The notes under the pieces: model-generated
Seen by the model: the letters and a program-made list of their open reading frames with translations, nothing else
Told to the model about the DNA's origin: nothing
Database searches by the model: none
Assembly: GCA_963921425.1 (NCBI GenBank)
Contig: OY992839.1
Span: 18,584,910-18,648,909 of the forward strand
DNA from: Dryas octopetala
Taxonomy: Eukaryota > Streptophyta > Magnoliopsida > Rosales > Rosaceae
DNA: 64,000 nt
Reading direction: 5' to 3'
Translations under genes and position numbers: made by a program
Shown: in pieces, positions 1-10,900 of the stretch
How positions within the stretch are numbered: position 1 is the stretch's first letter
Layout: each line of letters opens with the position of its first letter

Positions 1-694
1 TTTTTCATCACAATGTCTGTGTAATGTTTGTTGCTTTGTTGCTTGTTCAGTTGAACTAGGCATTCTATATTTCTATGTACCTCTTTTGAAGGAAACTGTG
101 GTAATAATAAATAGCAGCCATCATGTGCTGCCTCTTCTATTGCTTTCTGATGCCCTAAATATAGAGAGATAGAGGAACTGCTGGATCATATCACATAAAA
201 ATTGACGACAAAGGTGTTCATCGCCTATTATTATATGCCATCTACATATATTGATCAAATCTTTGAGTGCAATTAGAAGTTAAATAAAAAAAAAATTAAA
301 AAAAAAGGGGCAAACTAGCTCTGGTTGGTAACCCCAACCATAAACAGACCATAAAAAACTATTATAAACTTAGTGCACAAGTTAGATTCATTCTTTTAGG
401 CTATCATCCAATATGTCCTCTGCATAGTGCAGAACTGCATACAGCCATAACATCTCCGAGACCTTTCACAAGGAACTTCAGGATTGTGAAGGCAATCTTC
501 TATTTTGGTCCCGTCCTATGAAAATGACTTTGTTTTGAGAAAATTATATTAAAACAGACAAATGAAACAGCAATGACTGTATTGTATTGTGATGATAAAA
601 AATTTACACTTCCTATAAACATAATAATCCATGCAACTAGCAAAATGACCATCAATGCATTGTCATTCCAACGACCGCTTCAATTACTTAGAAA
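1..694. other. 3' flank of TFIIE-beta gene, no gene seen
   Basis: AT-rich DNA downstream of the minus-strand TFIIE-beta stop codon. It should contain that gene's 3'UTR and polyadenylation region, but I cannot place the cleavage site. I see no other coding potential. The open frame that crosses 573-1043 on the plus strand is only the shadow of the last TFIIE-beta exon. Confidence 0.5.
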
Positions 695-3600
695 TCAGGA
701 ACCATTTAGCTTCTGGAAAAGCTCTGGAAGATGGGCGTTGGTTAGCTTGGTCCTCTTGCTGATCTCATGCTTCTTCTTCTTGGGCTTGGGCTTGGAAGAA
801 ATGCCTAGACCCTGCTCTATGGCCCTCCTCTTCGCGGTGTCTGTGGCCGGCTTGATCCCATTCTTCTGGAGATCCTTCTCAATGTCGATCATATCACGGG
901 GCAATTCAATCCCCCTAAAGAGTAGTTTAAGGTCATCATCCACCTTCATGCCCGGCAACCTGGGGTCATTTGGATATGCTATGTCCTCTTGTGAATCAAA
1001 GTTTGAAAGCAGCCAGATGTCACCCGCAGCTTTCAAAGCCTAGAAAATAATCACCTTTTCAAGATTCTATTGCAAGAGAAGTGATCAAGAAAATATCAAT
1101 AATTCATACCACCGAAGACACACAGTAGCTTGTTTGAAACCTCAACTAAAAACAGAATGCTTGGATGAAATATGAAGATGCATAACCTTCATCCTTCATA
1201 AATCTTTATGGCCAAATTTATCCTTAATAAATCTTTTTGGCCAAATTTATCCTCTCTTGTTTTGGTTGAAGGCCAAATTTATCCTTCATAAATAAAAAGA
1301 TCTCTAAATGAATAAATCTCTTCATGTACCCAAAAAATAAAAAAATAAAAACATCTTCTGCTAAGAGATTGGCTTTTGAGATGAGCATCCTAAGCATCCA
1401 AAAAGCACCTTGTGAAATTTCAATTGCTAAAATTTTATTTTGGGATCAGTAAGACCAAGCTAAAGGCACTTGAAACTATTCCTATGAAGTTCCTTGGAGA
1501 AATGGAAACCCCATGGCCATAGCTCCTTGGATCCCCTGAATATTGACAGTTCCACTCACGTTGTTTGCAAGTTACAACATTAGCCATTATAATTTCGGGG
1601 GGAAAAAAGGTCTTGTACAGTGAGCTTCAGTGCCATATAAAATCATTTTCAGGGATCTCGATCGTCTGTCTATCTATCTATCTATCTATCTATCTATCCA
1701 TATCTATCTCTATCTCTGAGATCTCTAAACAGTAATATGGTATTCAAATGATGGTATGTACCTGCAAGTCCTCCATCACATTTGGGTATGAATCCTTGAG
1801 ATCAATGACAGGTATGCCCTCTGCAAATTTCCGAACTAAGGCACGAAGTTGACTTTTGTCCTTCAGAGCATGCTTGGACTACAGATAAAAAAAAAAATAC
1901 AAGTCAAAATGTCATCCTTCTTGGAAGTGATAAACGGAAAGGCTATCCATACTTCAAATACAAAAACCATAAATATGCCAGTCTACTGAGGCATGCAGGT
2001 AGATACAACTCAAAGTTACCTTGTAAGAGAAGCGCTTCCCATCATAGTAAACTTTTGGGTTATTCCTCAGACTGTCAAAGACAGCTTTATTGGCTTTTGC
2101 ATCAACATAACATGCTTCATTAATTTGCTCAGGTGTAAAGGCCTGTCTTGTCTGCAATAAACATAGAGATCCATAGTCATCAGATTATTAATTTGTCTCA
2201 ACTGGTCGTGGAAAAGTTAGCATATCTCTTGCTACACTAAACATCTGGCCCTGGAAAAGGCTCAAAAGCAGGAAATAAAACATGGAAAGGAAAAAAGAGC
2301 AGGGGAACCGAGCATAAAAGTTGTTAGCAGTTCAGGAAAAAAAAAAAGGCAACCAGCTAGCTATCATTCCATGACCCATATTTGCTACCAAATCTATGTT
2401 ATTGGCTTTCTGATTAATGTAACTGAATCTGTCTTGCTTTATAACGAAACTAAAATCTTAACCAAAAAACTGCTTCCACCTAAACATCATAAAAAATGTG
2501 CATTTCCCCATTTTACCACACAAATAATTACTGTATCATTGACATCCATGGGATAAGAAATAAACAAATCCCCCATCTTAAGTATTGAGCATAGCCCACA
2601 TATAGATTACAAAATGCTGATATATATCAGACCCCTGCTAAATACTTCATTATCAAAAAGGAAAAAAAGATGGGTCAACAAATATTCTACCAAACCAAAG
2701 AGTTCAACATCATTATAAAAAAATACATATGAACTTGTGTCCGTTTATTAGACTACAAAAGACATAGAAATACATGTACCAACCAATTTGTTTATTTGAA
2801 CTCTGCGTATTCTTGATACTAATCTGTCAACATATCTACATCTACAGGATTCCTTGCTTTGTTACCTCCAACAAAACAATGAACCAAACTAACTTTGGCC
2901 TACATATCACAATTTCCACCACTTTGGTTTTTCTTTTGGTGCTAAGGATAAAAAGTGCAGGACACAGCAAGTCACCAATGGCAAAACCCATAGTCAGAAG
3001 TGGCACACCATTAAGCTAAAATGCCAAGATCCAGCACCAACTACTTTGACTCTAATTCTTGGAATAAGGCTGATAAGCAACTTGTACTGGTTAAGAGAAA
3101 CAAAACTAAGCATTGTTGTATCAATTTTGTCCATTAAAAATTTAGTAAACTTTCCATTGGCTATTCCACAAATCCAGTCCACATCATAGTCTACTTCCAT
3201 TTTTAGAGCAAGCAACGTTGATATTATTTCCAAATTGATTAAGTTTTATTTGTTTGACAGAGAAAAAACAAGGTAGAAGAGAACTTTAGCCAATGGCCAT
3301 CAAAAGTCACAAGTCATGACAAAAAAATTTCCACTTAAGAGTTTAAACGTATCCTGCTCCATACCATTACATATCAACAAGAAAACAAAAAATTGTTCTA
3401 GATTTCAGATGAGCTAACAGGATAATCTAACATGGAAAGCACAAAGTCATCGCCCTTAGGCTTTAAAGTGCACACGGATATGAATTATTGCAACTGATTA
3501 GGAGGGTTGTAAACAAAACAATTGAATCAAGCAAAGAAAGGGAAATTTGAACCTCCAGCAGCAGGTCTATAACACGCTTGATCTGAGCTCCAACAGGGGC

Positions 3601-3813
3601 TTTACGAATGCTATTAATATGTTGGAGTCTCTCAGTATCATTCGAAAATTTGACAGCTGGTGCAGGAGGCCTGGCAGGAGCAGCAGGAGCAGAAGGCGCA
3701 GCATGATTGGCTTTCGGAGTCGCCACGGCCCTGCTAGAGGCAATGCTGGAAAGGGTTGACTGGCACTTCTCTTGCTGCTTCTTGAATCTATCTAATCTTT
3801 CTTGCAATGCCAT
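695..3813 (-). CDS. TFIIE-beta: Transcription initiation factor IIE subunit beta (TFIIE-beta)
   Basis: Complete four-exon coding gene: 3813-3553, 2151-2020, 1878-1762 and 1039-695 (stop included), giving 284 residues. All introns are GT-AG and all three coding junctions are in phase 0. The start MALQERLDRF sits directly after a splice acceptor, so the leader is spliced. Exon 1 holds a Ser/Ala/Pro-rich N-terminus and then the conserved FSNDTERLQHINSIRKAPVG segment. Exons 2-3 (FTPEQINEACYVD, YDGKRFSYK, GIPVIDLKDSYP) form the two winged-helix folds of the TFIIE-beta core. Exon 4 has IWLLSNFDSQEDIAYPND and a basic tail (KPKPKKKKHEISKRTKL) ending in HLPELFQKLNGS. In the nucleus TFIIE-beta pairs with TFIIE-alpha, binds promoter DNA and helps recruit TFIIH to the RNA polymerase II preinitiation complex. 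Length is normal for plant homologues and I see no lesions. Confidence 0.95.
1671..1698. repeat. (TATC)n microsatellite
   Basis: Seven uninterrupted tetranucleotide units, continuing into imperfect TATCTC units to about 1716. It lies in the last intron of TFIIE-beta. Confidence 0.9.
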
Positions 3814-4330
3814 CTGCAAAGCAATTGACCATGAGAATTCAACTGTATGTATCAAACTATATGTAGCAAGAAGAAAATTGGTGCAAATTCGAATTGGGTT
3901 CGGGGAATGTAATATTCTGACTTTAAGTTTTTTTTTTTTTTTTTTTTTTTGTGAATTTGTCAGAAAAATCTCCAATCCGCAAACCACTTTTATAAAACCT
4001 TAAATTCACCACATTCAAGCAACATAAAAACTATATAATACTGGGAAAGAAGAAAACAAAAAAAAACAAAAAAACAAAAATTTATCAATTCACGCATAAT
4101 CAAGAACGTCCCCAAACAATTATCAAAGAAAACTGTTAATAGGAAAAGAATTAAAATCGGAAGACCTTATTTTCCAATTGAGAAGAGATAGAGAGATTAA
4201 GGAAATTTCAGGGGAAAAAAAACCCTAATCAATTTCTAAGAAGGCATACCTTGTAGATTTATGGTGAATTGGTGATCGATCGAGTTTGTTTGAGGGAAGT
4301 TAAAGGTTGGAGTTGGACAGAGACAGAAAA
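3814..4330 (-). promoter_or_regulatory. 5'UTR intron and leader exon of TFIIE-beta
   Basis: A splice acceptor (TTTGCAG) ends immediately before the ATG at 3813, and a good donor (ACAAG/GTATGC) lies at 4250/4249. The leader is therefore split by an intron of about 436 bp (4249-3814), with the noncoding exon starting somewhere above 4250. The intron includes a T-tract near 3931-3950 on the plus strand. The transcription start is not resolved, and the leader runs straight into the purine-rich repeat that begins near 4311. Confidence 0.7.
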
Positions 4331-4760
4331 ATGAGGTAGGGGTGGTCGGTGAGGGAGAGAGGTGGTCGGGGTGAGGGAGAAGGAAGGGCTGGGAAGGGGT
4401 TGTTGTCGCCGGAGTTGGACAAAAACAGAGGGAGGGAGAGAGGTGGTCGGTGAAGGAGAAGGAGGGGCTGGGAAAGGGTGGGTGAGGGTTGTTGTCGCCG
4501 GACAGAGACAGACAGAAAGGAAGGAAGGGAGGGAGGGAAGGAGTAAGGTGGTCGGTGAGGGAAGGCAAGGGAAGGAGTGAGGTGGTCAGGGTGAGGGAGA
4601 AGGATGGGCTGTGTGTAGTTTTTTTTTTTTTTTGATAGGATGTGTTGTGTTAAGAAATTTTGTGAAATGAATAAAATAGGGGCATTAGGGTAATTAGAGG
4701 GGTGTGTTAAGAGAGTTTTTAAATTTTAGAAGAGGATGGAGGGTATGTAGGAGAAAAAAA
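4311..4760. repeat. Purine-rich dispersed repeat with internal tandem units, copy 1
   Basis: The plus strand is very rich in GAGGG and GGTGGTCGG. About three diverged units of roughly 90-115 bp each start with GGAGTTGGACA or GGACAGAGACAGA and close with GGGCTGGGAA and GTTGTCGCC. A tail near 4620-4740 (T-run, GGGGCATTAGGGTAATTAGA) follows. The same pattern (GTCGCC, GCTGGACAAAGACAGAG, then a tail with GGGGTATTTTGATAATTGAG) occurs at 27950-28430, so this is a dispersed element. It lies directly upstream of TFIIE-beta and may supply part of its promoter or leader (pyrimidine-rich on the gene's strand). Open frames across it are low-complexity and not genes. Confidence 0.6.
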
Positions 4761-4799
4761 AAATGGTGTGCAAAAAAAAAAGGTGTGCAAATAACAACT

Positions 4800-5200
4800 C
4801 TCTTTATAAATAGGATCATCACCCATATAGAATAAGATCCCCTATATTTTAAACCTTGTTTGTGTATATGTTTGTGTCATATTGGACCAATCTATTGTAT
4901 TGGGCCATAGTTAGTTCTAAAGTCTCACACTTAGAGTAATTGTAGGAGATCGAGAGCCTCCTATTTTTATAAATAGGACCCTCAGACACATAGAAAATGA
5001 TCCGCTATTGTTTAGACCTAGTTCACTCATTCATCACTCTCTAGAGCTCATGATCTCATACTCTCTTGTACGTTGTAATCACTCTTTGTTTATAGTGAAA
5101 CCTAAAGACCCAAATAGACGTAGCCCGATCAATCTAATATATCGTGGTGAACCACTCTATATATTCTCATGATTATTGTGCAAAAGTACTTTAATTTCCA
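4800..5200 (+). mobile_element. LTR-like fragment (copia-type R/U5 features)
   Basis: Two TATAAATAGGA boxes about 165 bp apart (4806 and 4969) are followed by a stretch resembling plant copia R/U5 regions: GTTTATAGTGAAACC, then AGACGTAGCCCGATC, then CGTGGTGAACCAC. No internal domain, second LTR or target-site duplication could be placed, so this is at most a solo LTR remnant. Confidence 0.4.
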
Positions 5201-6150
5201 TTACATGCACATATATATGATATTAAAATTACAATCCTTTTTTGCGTACTCATGCATAAAAACATTCAAATAATGTTATGTTATATTTATATATATTTGT
5301 AATAAAAAAAACTTTCGTAGCTTATGTAAGACTTCCATTAATGAACTGTTGATACTTGATAGAAAAGTATTAATACTAAGAGGAGTTAACTCCTTTTGGG
5401 AAGTCACAAAATAATTGAGTCTACAATTTCAGATAAATGCATTAAATATCTATTTAAAGAATCTACAATCTCTACTATTATAAAGGGGAGCCAATACAGT
5501 TGCTGTCAAAGCTTCACCAAAACTTAAATATGTCTAAATTAAATATCCTTCTTCAAACAAAATAAAACGAGGTATTTTAATATAAAAAAAATTACACTTT
5601 TAAGGAGGAAATATGGTAAAATAAAATAATTGGTTAAAGAATCAGTCTTCTTTACTCCCTAGCTACATTTTTTTTTTCTTTACAATTTAGTTTTTAAAAT
5701 CCTAGGAGGAAAGTTTTACAGGTCTGTAACTTATATCTTTTACTGATGAAATAAAAAGGAATTAGAGAAATAAAGAGGTAAAGAGGTAAAGTTTTTATAT
5801 TATATATGTCATAATCTAGCTAGTAAAACTTTCAACAAAGACTGAAACCAATACGAAATTGATAGATTTGGAATTTTGGATAGATCATGAATGAAAGGAA
5901 CTCATATATACGACACGATCTATTAATACAAATAATAAACATGTCAAATTAATATAAGTTCGAATAACTCAATGTAGACACGACAAACACTATTTAACAA
6001 AAATTAATTATAAGAATTTTCCTTAGTTTTTATTATGCTAATATCTCAGCTAAATAAGTTTTTATTTTATAATAAATGTATGACTACGTGCAAGATAGAT
6101 CGATTTGATTTAGAAAAATAAGAAAACCTTAGTTTTAAAATTTTAGCTCA
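5201..6150. other. AT-rich intergenic stretch
   Basis: Very AT-rich DNA between the LTR-like fragment and the TIR element, in the divergent intergenic region of TFIIE-beta and carbonic anhydrase. No coding potential or clear repeat was recognised. Confidence 0.5.
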
Positions 6151-6828
6151 TAAAATATGGGGCTGGGTTCGGTTCGGTAACTGAACCGAAACCCACAAAC
6201 CGTCCATCAATCAACCACTGGCGATATGGCCTACTTCGGAACTGCCACAGCTATAGACAAGGTCGGCTTCGGTAGTTGTCAGTCGGTTTGGTCGGTTTCA
6301 GTGGCTGGGACTTCACCTTCTCTCTTTGCAACTCCAACTCCAGTCACCTGCTGCAACTCCAACTCCAACGCCCAGTCACCTGCTACAACTCCAGCTTCAG
6401 CCTCTGCATGGTGCTGGTTCGACCACTCAGCCCTGGAGCTTCGCCTGCGACTCACCACTGCGCGCAGCTCACCTCACCCACACCCAAGCCCCACCCGTCG
6501 CACCCACTCCCCGGAGCTTTGCCGCTGCCAAGCTTGAGCTCACCGTCCACCTTCGGGATGGTGGTGGTGGTGGGTGGTGGTTCCTAGTGGCTGTGGGATG
6601 CTCATGAGGAGAAACCAGTGAAGAAGAGAAACCAGAGAAGAAGAAGAAGTCGTCGGTTCGGTATCGGTAAACCAACGGTTTGTGATTTCCAAACCACACC
6701 GCCACCTTCGGTTTGATAGGCGCACTAACATCGACTCTTTGGACAATATTTCGGACGGCCTCTTTTTCAATTCGATGACGTCGGTTCTTCAGTTTTTCGA
6801 AGAACCGACCCAACCCTAATAAAATATG
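6151..6828. mobile_element. 660-bp non-autonomous TIR transposon with 9-bp target-site duplication
   Basis: Element 6160-6819 is flanked by TAAAATATG at 6151-6159 and 6820-6828. The ends are imperfect inverted repeats: GGGCTGGGTTCGGTTCGG on the left, and TTAGGGTTGGGTCGG when the right end is reverse-complemented, with more GGTTCGG/GAACCG copies just inside both ends. The inside is GC-richer than the surroundings, has no transposase, and its short open frames are low-complexity. A TSD of 8-9 bp fits a hAT or Mutator-like MITE; the sequence does not decide between them. Confidence 0.75.
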
Positions 6829-7272
6829 TGAGTTAACTTGAATACAAAACAATTAATAAATAAATTAGGTTATCAAGTCATGATCGATTAATTACATAAG
6901 TTAAGTACGTGTTAGTAATAGGCTTATTTTTTAGCCAAAACATTAAGTAACTGTTAATTAACTTTCAAAACAAAAATGATCGAAATGATGAAACCCAAAC
7001 ACGTACAACTCGTTAACACAGGTTGTCATGTTTATTAATTTACACATTGGGTGATCGACACTACTTGCACATGTATATATGGGAACATAAAATATACCTA
7101 GTGAACAAATTATTAGCTAGTAGATACAAAATTAATTTTCAAAGATGTAGGATGGTAGGAGTTGGACTTGTTTGTATTTTACCATGTCACGGCTTAAATG
7201 TGGTCCAAGTACTTTTATCGTGCTACAATAATTCAAAGAGGAAACGTGTCCATTGAATTCTTAGCCTTGGCC

Positions 7273-7395
7273 TATAAATAGTGGCTCCACCCCTTGCTGA
7301 AAAGATATCGATGTGCATGCCTTGTTGTTACTTGTATAGCAATTAGGCAGCGAATTCTCCTTCAATTCATAGACAAGATTCTTCAAAAACCTAAG
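7273..7395 (+). promoter_or_regulatory. TATA box and 5'UTR exon of the carbonic anhydrase gene
   Basis: A clean TATAAATA at 7273-7280 is followed about 115 bp later by a strong donor (CCTAAG/GTTAGT) at 7395/7396. The matching acceptor is TTTGCAG at 7955-7961, 17 bp upstream of the ATG. This gives a noncoding first exon from about 7303 to 7395. A (TG)n tract follows at 7419-7442 in the first intron. Confidence 0.65.
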
Positions 7396-7410
7396 GTTAG
7401 TTTAAATATC

Positions 7411-7442
<32 letters not shown>

Positions 7443-7978
7443 AAACTATGTGCTATTTGCTAATATCTTTAGGCAATGTATTTCAAGCAATATTTAAATG
7501 CCACATTACTATGTTTTTAGTCACAAGATATAATATTATTGCATATACCTTGGCTTTATAAACTGCATCTCATGCATTTCAAAGGTATTGTTAGTGAATA
7601 CAGAGCTCATGCATGTAAACTTCACTTGTTCTTCTTAATTTGATTGAGAAATTTGCATGTTCTAATTTTGAGGGGGAAGACAAATTACCTAATTTGGAAG
7701 AAATTATATGTAAGCATGGATGGTATATATAGGGGTTTTATTTTATTTTTTATTTTATTTTTCTAATGCTTAAGCCAGTTTAATAATTTAATTAAGTACT
7801 TAACAAATGAAAAATTCTTTCATTTGATTTAAAATAAAAACTAGCTAATTAATGCTAAAATGAACAAATTTTTACACAATTACTGAATTACGTATATGAT
7901 ATTAAATAGTGTTTTCTTGTAAGTTATTAATGCGTGTTTTTTTTTTTTTTTAAATTTGCAGAAAGAAAATAGCACAAT

Positions 7979-10900
7979 ATGGCTAGCCAGATGGCCATTC
8001 AACGACTGCAGAAGCTCCTCAGGTTTCCGTACTCATTCCATGCATAATCTTGAGACTAAGCCGTCTTATTTTCTTGTATTAATATACAAGCTCGATCATC
8101 GGCCAAAGTTTATTGAATATAACAGGGACAATATATGCTTGGGTCACCCCTGGGGTACTTGCAGATCACCCCACTCCCAAAAATGCTTGTTTGGTAGTGC
8201 AGTCTCAGAATCAAAACCGTTTATTTTTTAAATCACCTATATTATGAAAATCGATCATCTCTGCAAAAAAATCAACTTAATCTCGTTTGGTTATATAACT
8301 ATTCTCGAACAAATTTGAGATAATTAGGCTTGAGTCCTTTAAAAAAACAATTTTTAGATGAAGATAGGGTGTGTTTTAAAATTTATAAGAAAATCTTTTT
8401 AATTCATAATAAAATTCTTTAATTTATAAGAATTTTTTTAAAATTCATAATAAAGTCCTTTTAATTTATAAGAATATCATTTTAATTCAAAAGAAACTCA
8501 TTTTAATTCATAATAAAGTATTTTCCCGATTTGAAGGATATTTCTCATGATTGAAGGGTATTTTCCCCGATTTAAAGAGTATTTCCCCTCCTAGGGTGTA
8601 GAGTAGACTTTGTAGAGGGTACATGTTAGGTTTTAACTCCGGAATTTTGGGTCTACCCAAAATTCCGGAGTTAAGACCTAACATAAAGCCGTCAAAGAGA
8701 AAAAATAAAAGAACTTGATTAAAAACCCTAAATCACTACCGGTCTTAATTCCCAAAATCCCGAAGTTAAAACCTAACATAAAGCCGTCAAAGAAGAAAAA
8801 TAAAAGGACTTCATTAAAAACCCTAAATCACCACCAGTCTTAATTTAAGAAAGACTTGTAAAATGAACTGGACTCTAAGTTTTCCTTGAATAAATGGACG
8901 GTTTGGTCAATAAACCACTCTTTAAATATAACTTGTCTATTTATTTTATTTATTTGATTACAGTTACAATTTTCAATTTAATTGGTTTTTTGCAGATATA
9001 ATCTTTAATAGGTTATCTAAAAAATGAACGGTTTTGATCCTGAGTCTGTACTGCCGAACAAACATTTTTGTGGGGGTGGGATAAATATGGAGGTTACCCC
9101 TGTTGTGACCCAAGTATTGTATAGGAGTACAGGGAAATTAAACTTTGGTGAAAGAATTAATTTGTTGCATGGAATATTGTTGAAGTAATAAATGGTACAA
9201 TTAAACTTGCATATATATATGGTTGGCAGATTTGCAGTAGCTGGACGATGTGGCTACATTTTTGGGGGGGTGGGGTATATATGGAGGTCACCCTTGGTGT
9301 GATCCAAGTATTGTCTATAGAAAATAACTTATTTGTCTCTGTTATAGGGATATGTGTTATCCCAATAAAGAAAAAAAAATTAAGAGAGAGAGAGAGAGAT
9401 AGAGATTGAGAGAATGAGAGAGATAAAGAGAGAAGGGGAGGAGGGGATAGAAGGTGGCAAGTCCTTCTCATTGTCCATATAATAGGGTACAGGGAATTAA
9501 AATTTGGTGAAAGAATTAATTTGTTGCATGGAATATTGTTGAAGTAATAAATGGTATAATTTGTTGGCGTGTGCGTGAGATCAGGAAAGAGATTTCCTAA
9601 TTTGTGTAGTTGACTAGTTCTTGTACAATTAGGACTTTGTTTCCTAGTTTATTCTTATTTCCTTGTAAAACCTGTAAAGCCCTATGTAAACATATAAATA
9701 GCTCCTTATGGAGATGAATAGAATTGAATCAGTTTTACCCAAATATATATTTCTACTTGGTATCAGAGCCACCGATCTGGTGGTTTCTTGTTTTTCCCAA
9801 ACCCTCTAATTGAATTCAAACCTATATTGAGTTCATTAGTTTTTTTTATTCATCTCCCACATATATATTGATTTCATACGTCCACACCATCAATTTCCGC
9901 TGCGATGACAACACCTGAGTCTTCCATTATTCTCCCCCCTGCACAATCTCTAACTCTGTCGGTTCCACAGATTGTCACCATCCAGAATGATAATTCTGCG
10001 TTGCCTACAGGAGTTATTCTCAATGAGACCAATTATGCACTCTGGTCTCAACTCATGGAAATTCGAATTGCTACCCGTGGAAAGTTGGGCTATCTTACTG
10101 GATCTATTGCTATGCCAGCCGAATCTGCTCCTACTTTTGATGCGTGGACCACTGAAAATCTACGGGTCAAAGGTTGGTTAATTGACTCTATGTCCCCTGA
10201 GTTGATGGGCCGCTTTATTCGTCTTCGCACTGCCAGGGAGATTTGGGCTGCTGTCAAGAAAGTATTTTATGATGGATCCGACGAATCTCAAGTTTATGAA
10301 TTGAACAGGAAGGCATTCACCCTCAAACAGAATGCCCAACCTGTTTCCAAATATTATAGCATGCTTCAGAGTCTTTTTCAGGAACTGGATCATCGCGACC
10401 CCCCATCTATGGTGTGCGCTGCTGACACTGATGCATACCAGAAAAAACTCGACCGTCTTCGAGTTCATATTTTTCTTTCTGGACTGGATCCCGAATTTGA
10501 TCAAGTCCGTAGTGAAATCCTCCGCAAGGAACCTAAGCTGGATCTCGACCAAAGTTTTGCTTATGTTCGTCGTGATGCACAACAACGCGCCAATTTTACT
10601 GGTGCTACCGCCTCTCTTGATGCTACTGTCATGGTGGCACAACGTTCTAAGGGACCACCTTCATCTCACGGGAGTTCCTCAACCCAAGGGGTGAAACCAG
10701 TTTTCAAGTGCACTCATTGTGGTGGTTCGAAGCATACTCGTGAACATTGTTATGAATTAGTTGGCTTTCCATCTTGGTGGGATCACTCTAAGAATAAAAG
10801 AAGTGGTCATAAGGCACTCCAAGCCTCTGCTACTCCAGAAATCCCCCCTGTAAGTGGCAACAAATGGAATGAACATGCTTCTGCATCTGCGGCTGTGGCT

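Larger units (their letters stand above)
8128..9120. mobile_element. 993-bp inverted-repeat (MITE-like) element in carbonic anhydrase intron
   Basis: About 130-150 bp at each end are inverted copies of each other: 8128-8276 against 8984-9120 reversed. Shared blocks include CTTGGGTCAC, then CAATGCTTGTTTGG-like sequence, then ATCAAAACCGTT, then a TCTGCAAAAAA block at the inner edge. There is no transposase. The interior carries A/T-rich 38-bp-like repeats (8375-8520), a near-perfect palindrome and a two-unit tandem repeat. I could not settle a target-site duplication, so the superfamily is open. Confidence 0.65.

Noticed and set aside
573..1043. 156-codon plus-strand frame over the last TFIIE-beta exon
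   Set aside because: Antisense shadow of a clearly conserved minus-strand exon.
4236..4580. Pro/Ser-rich and Gly/Arg-rich frames on both strands
   Set aside because: Low-complexity translation of the purine-rich repeat; both strands are open because of base composition.
6226..6852. Overlapping frames of 76-127 codons on both strands
   Set aside because: They lie wholly inside the 660-bp TIR element and resemble no protein; GC-rich composition explains the lack of stops.
9231..9256. Alternative functional exon of carbonic anhydrase
   Set aside because: Only about 18 bp, with a 10-bp deletion that breaks the frame and no downstream donor; treated as a decayed duplicate.
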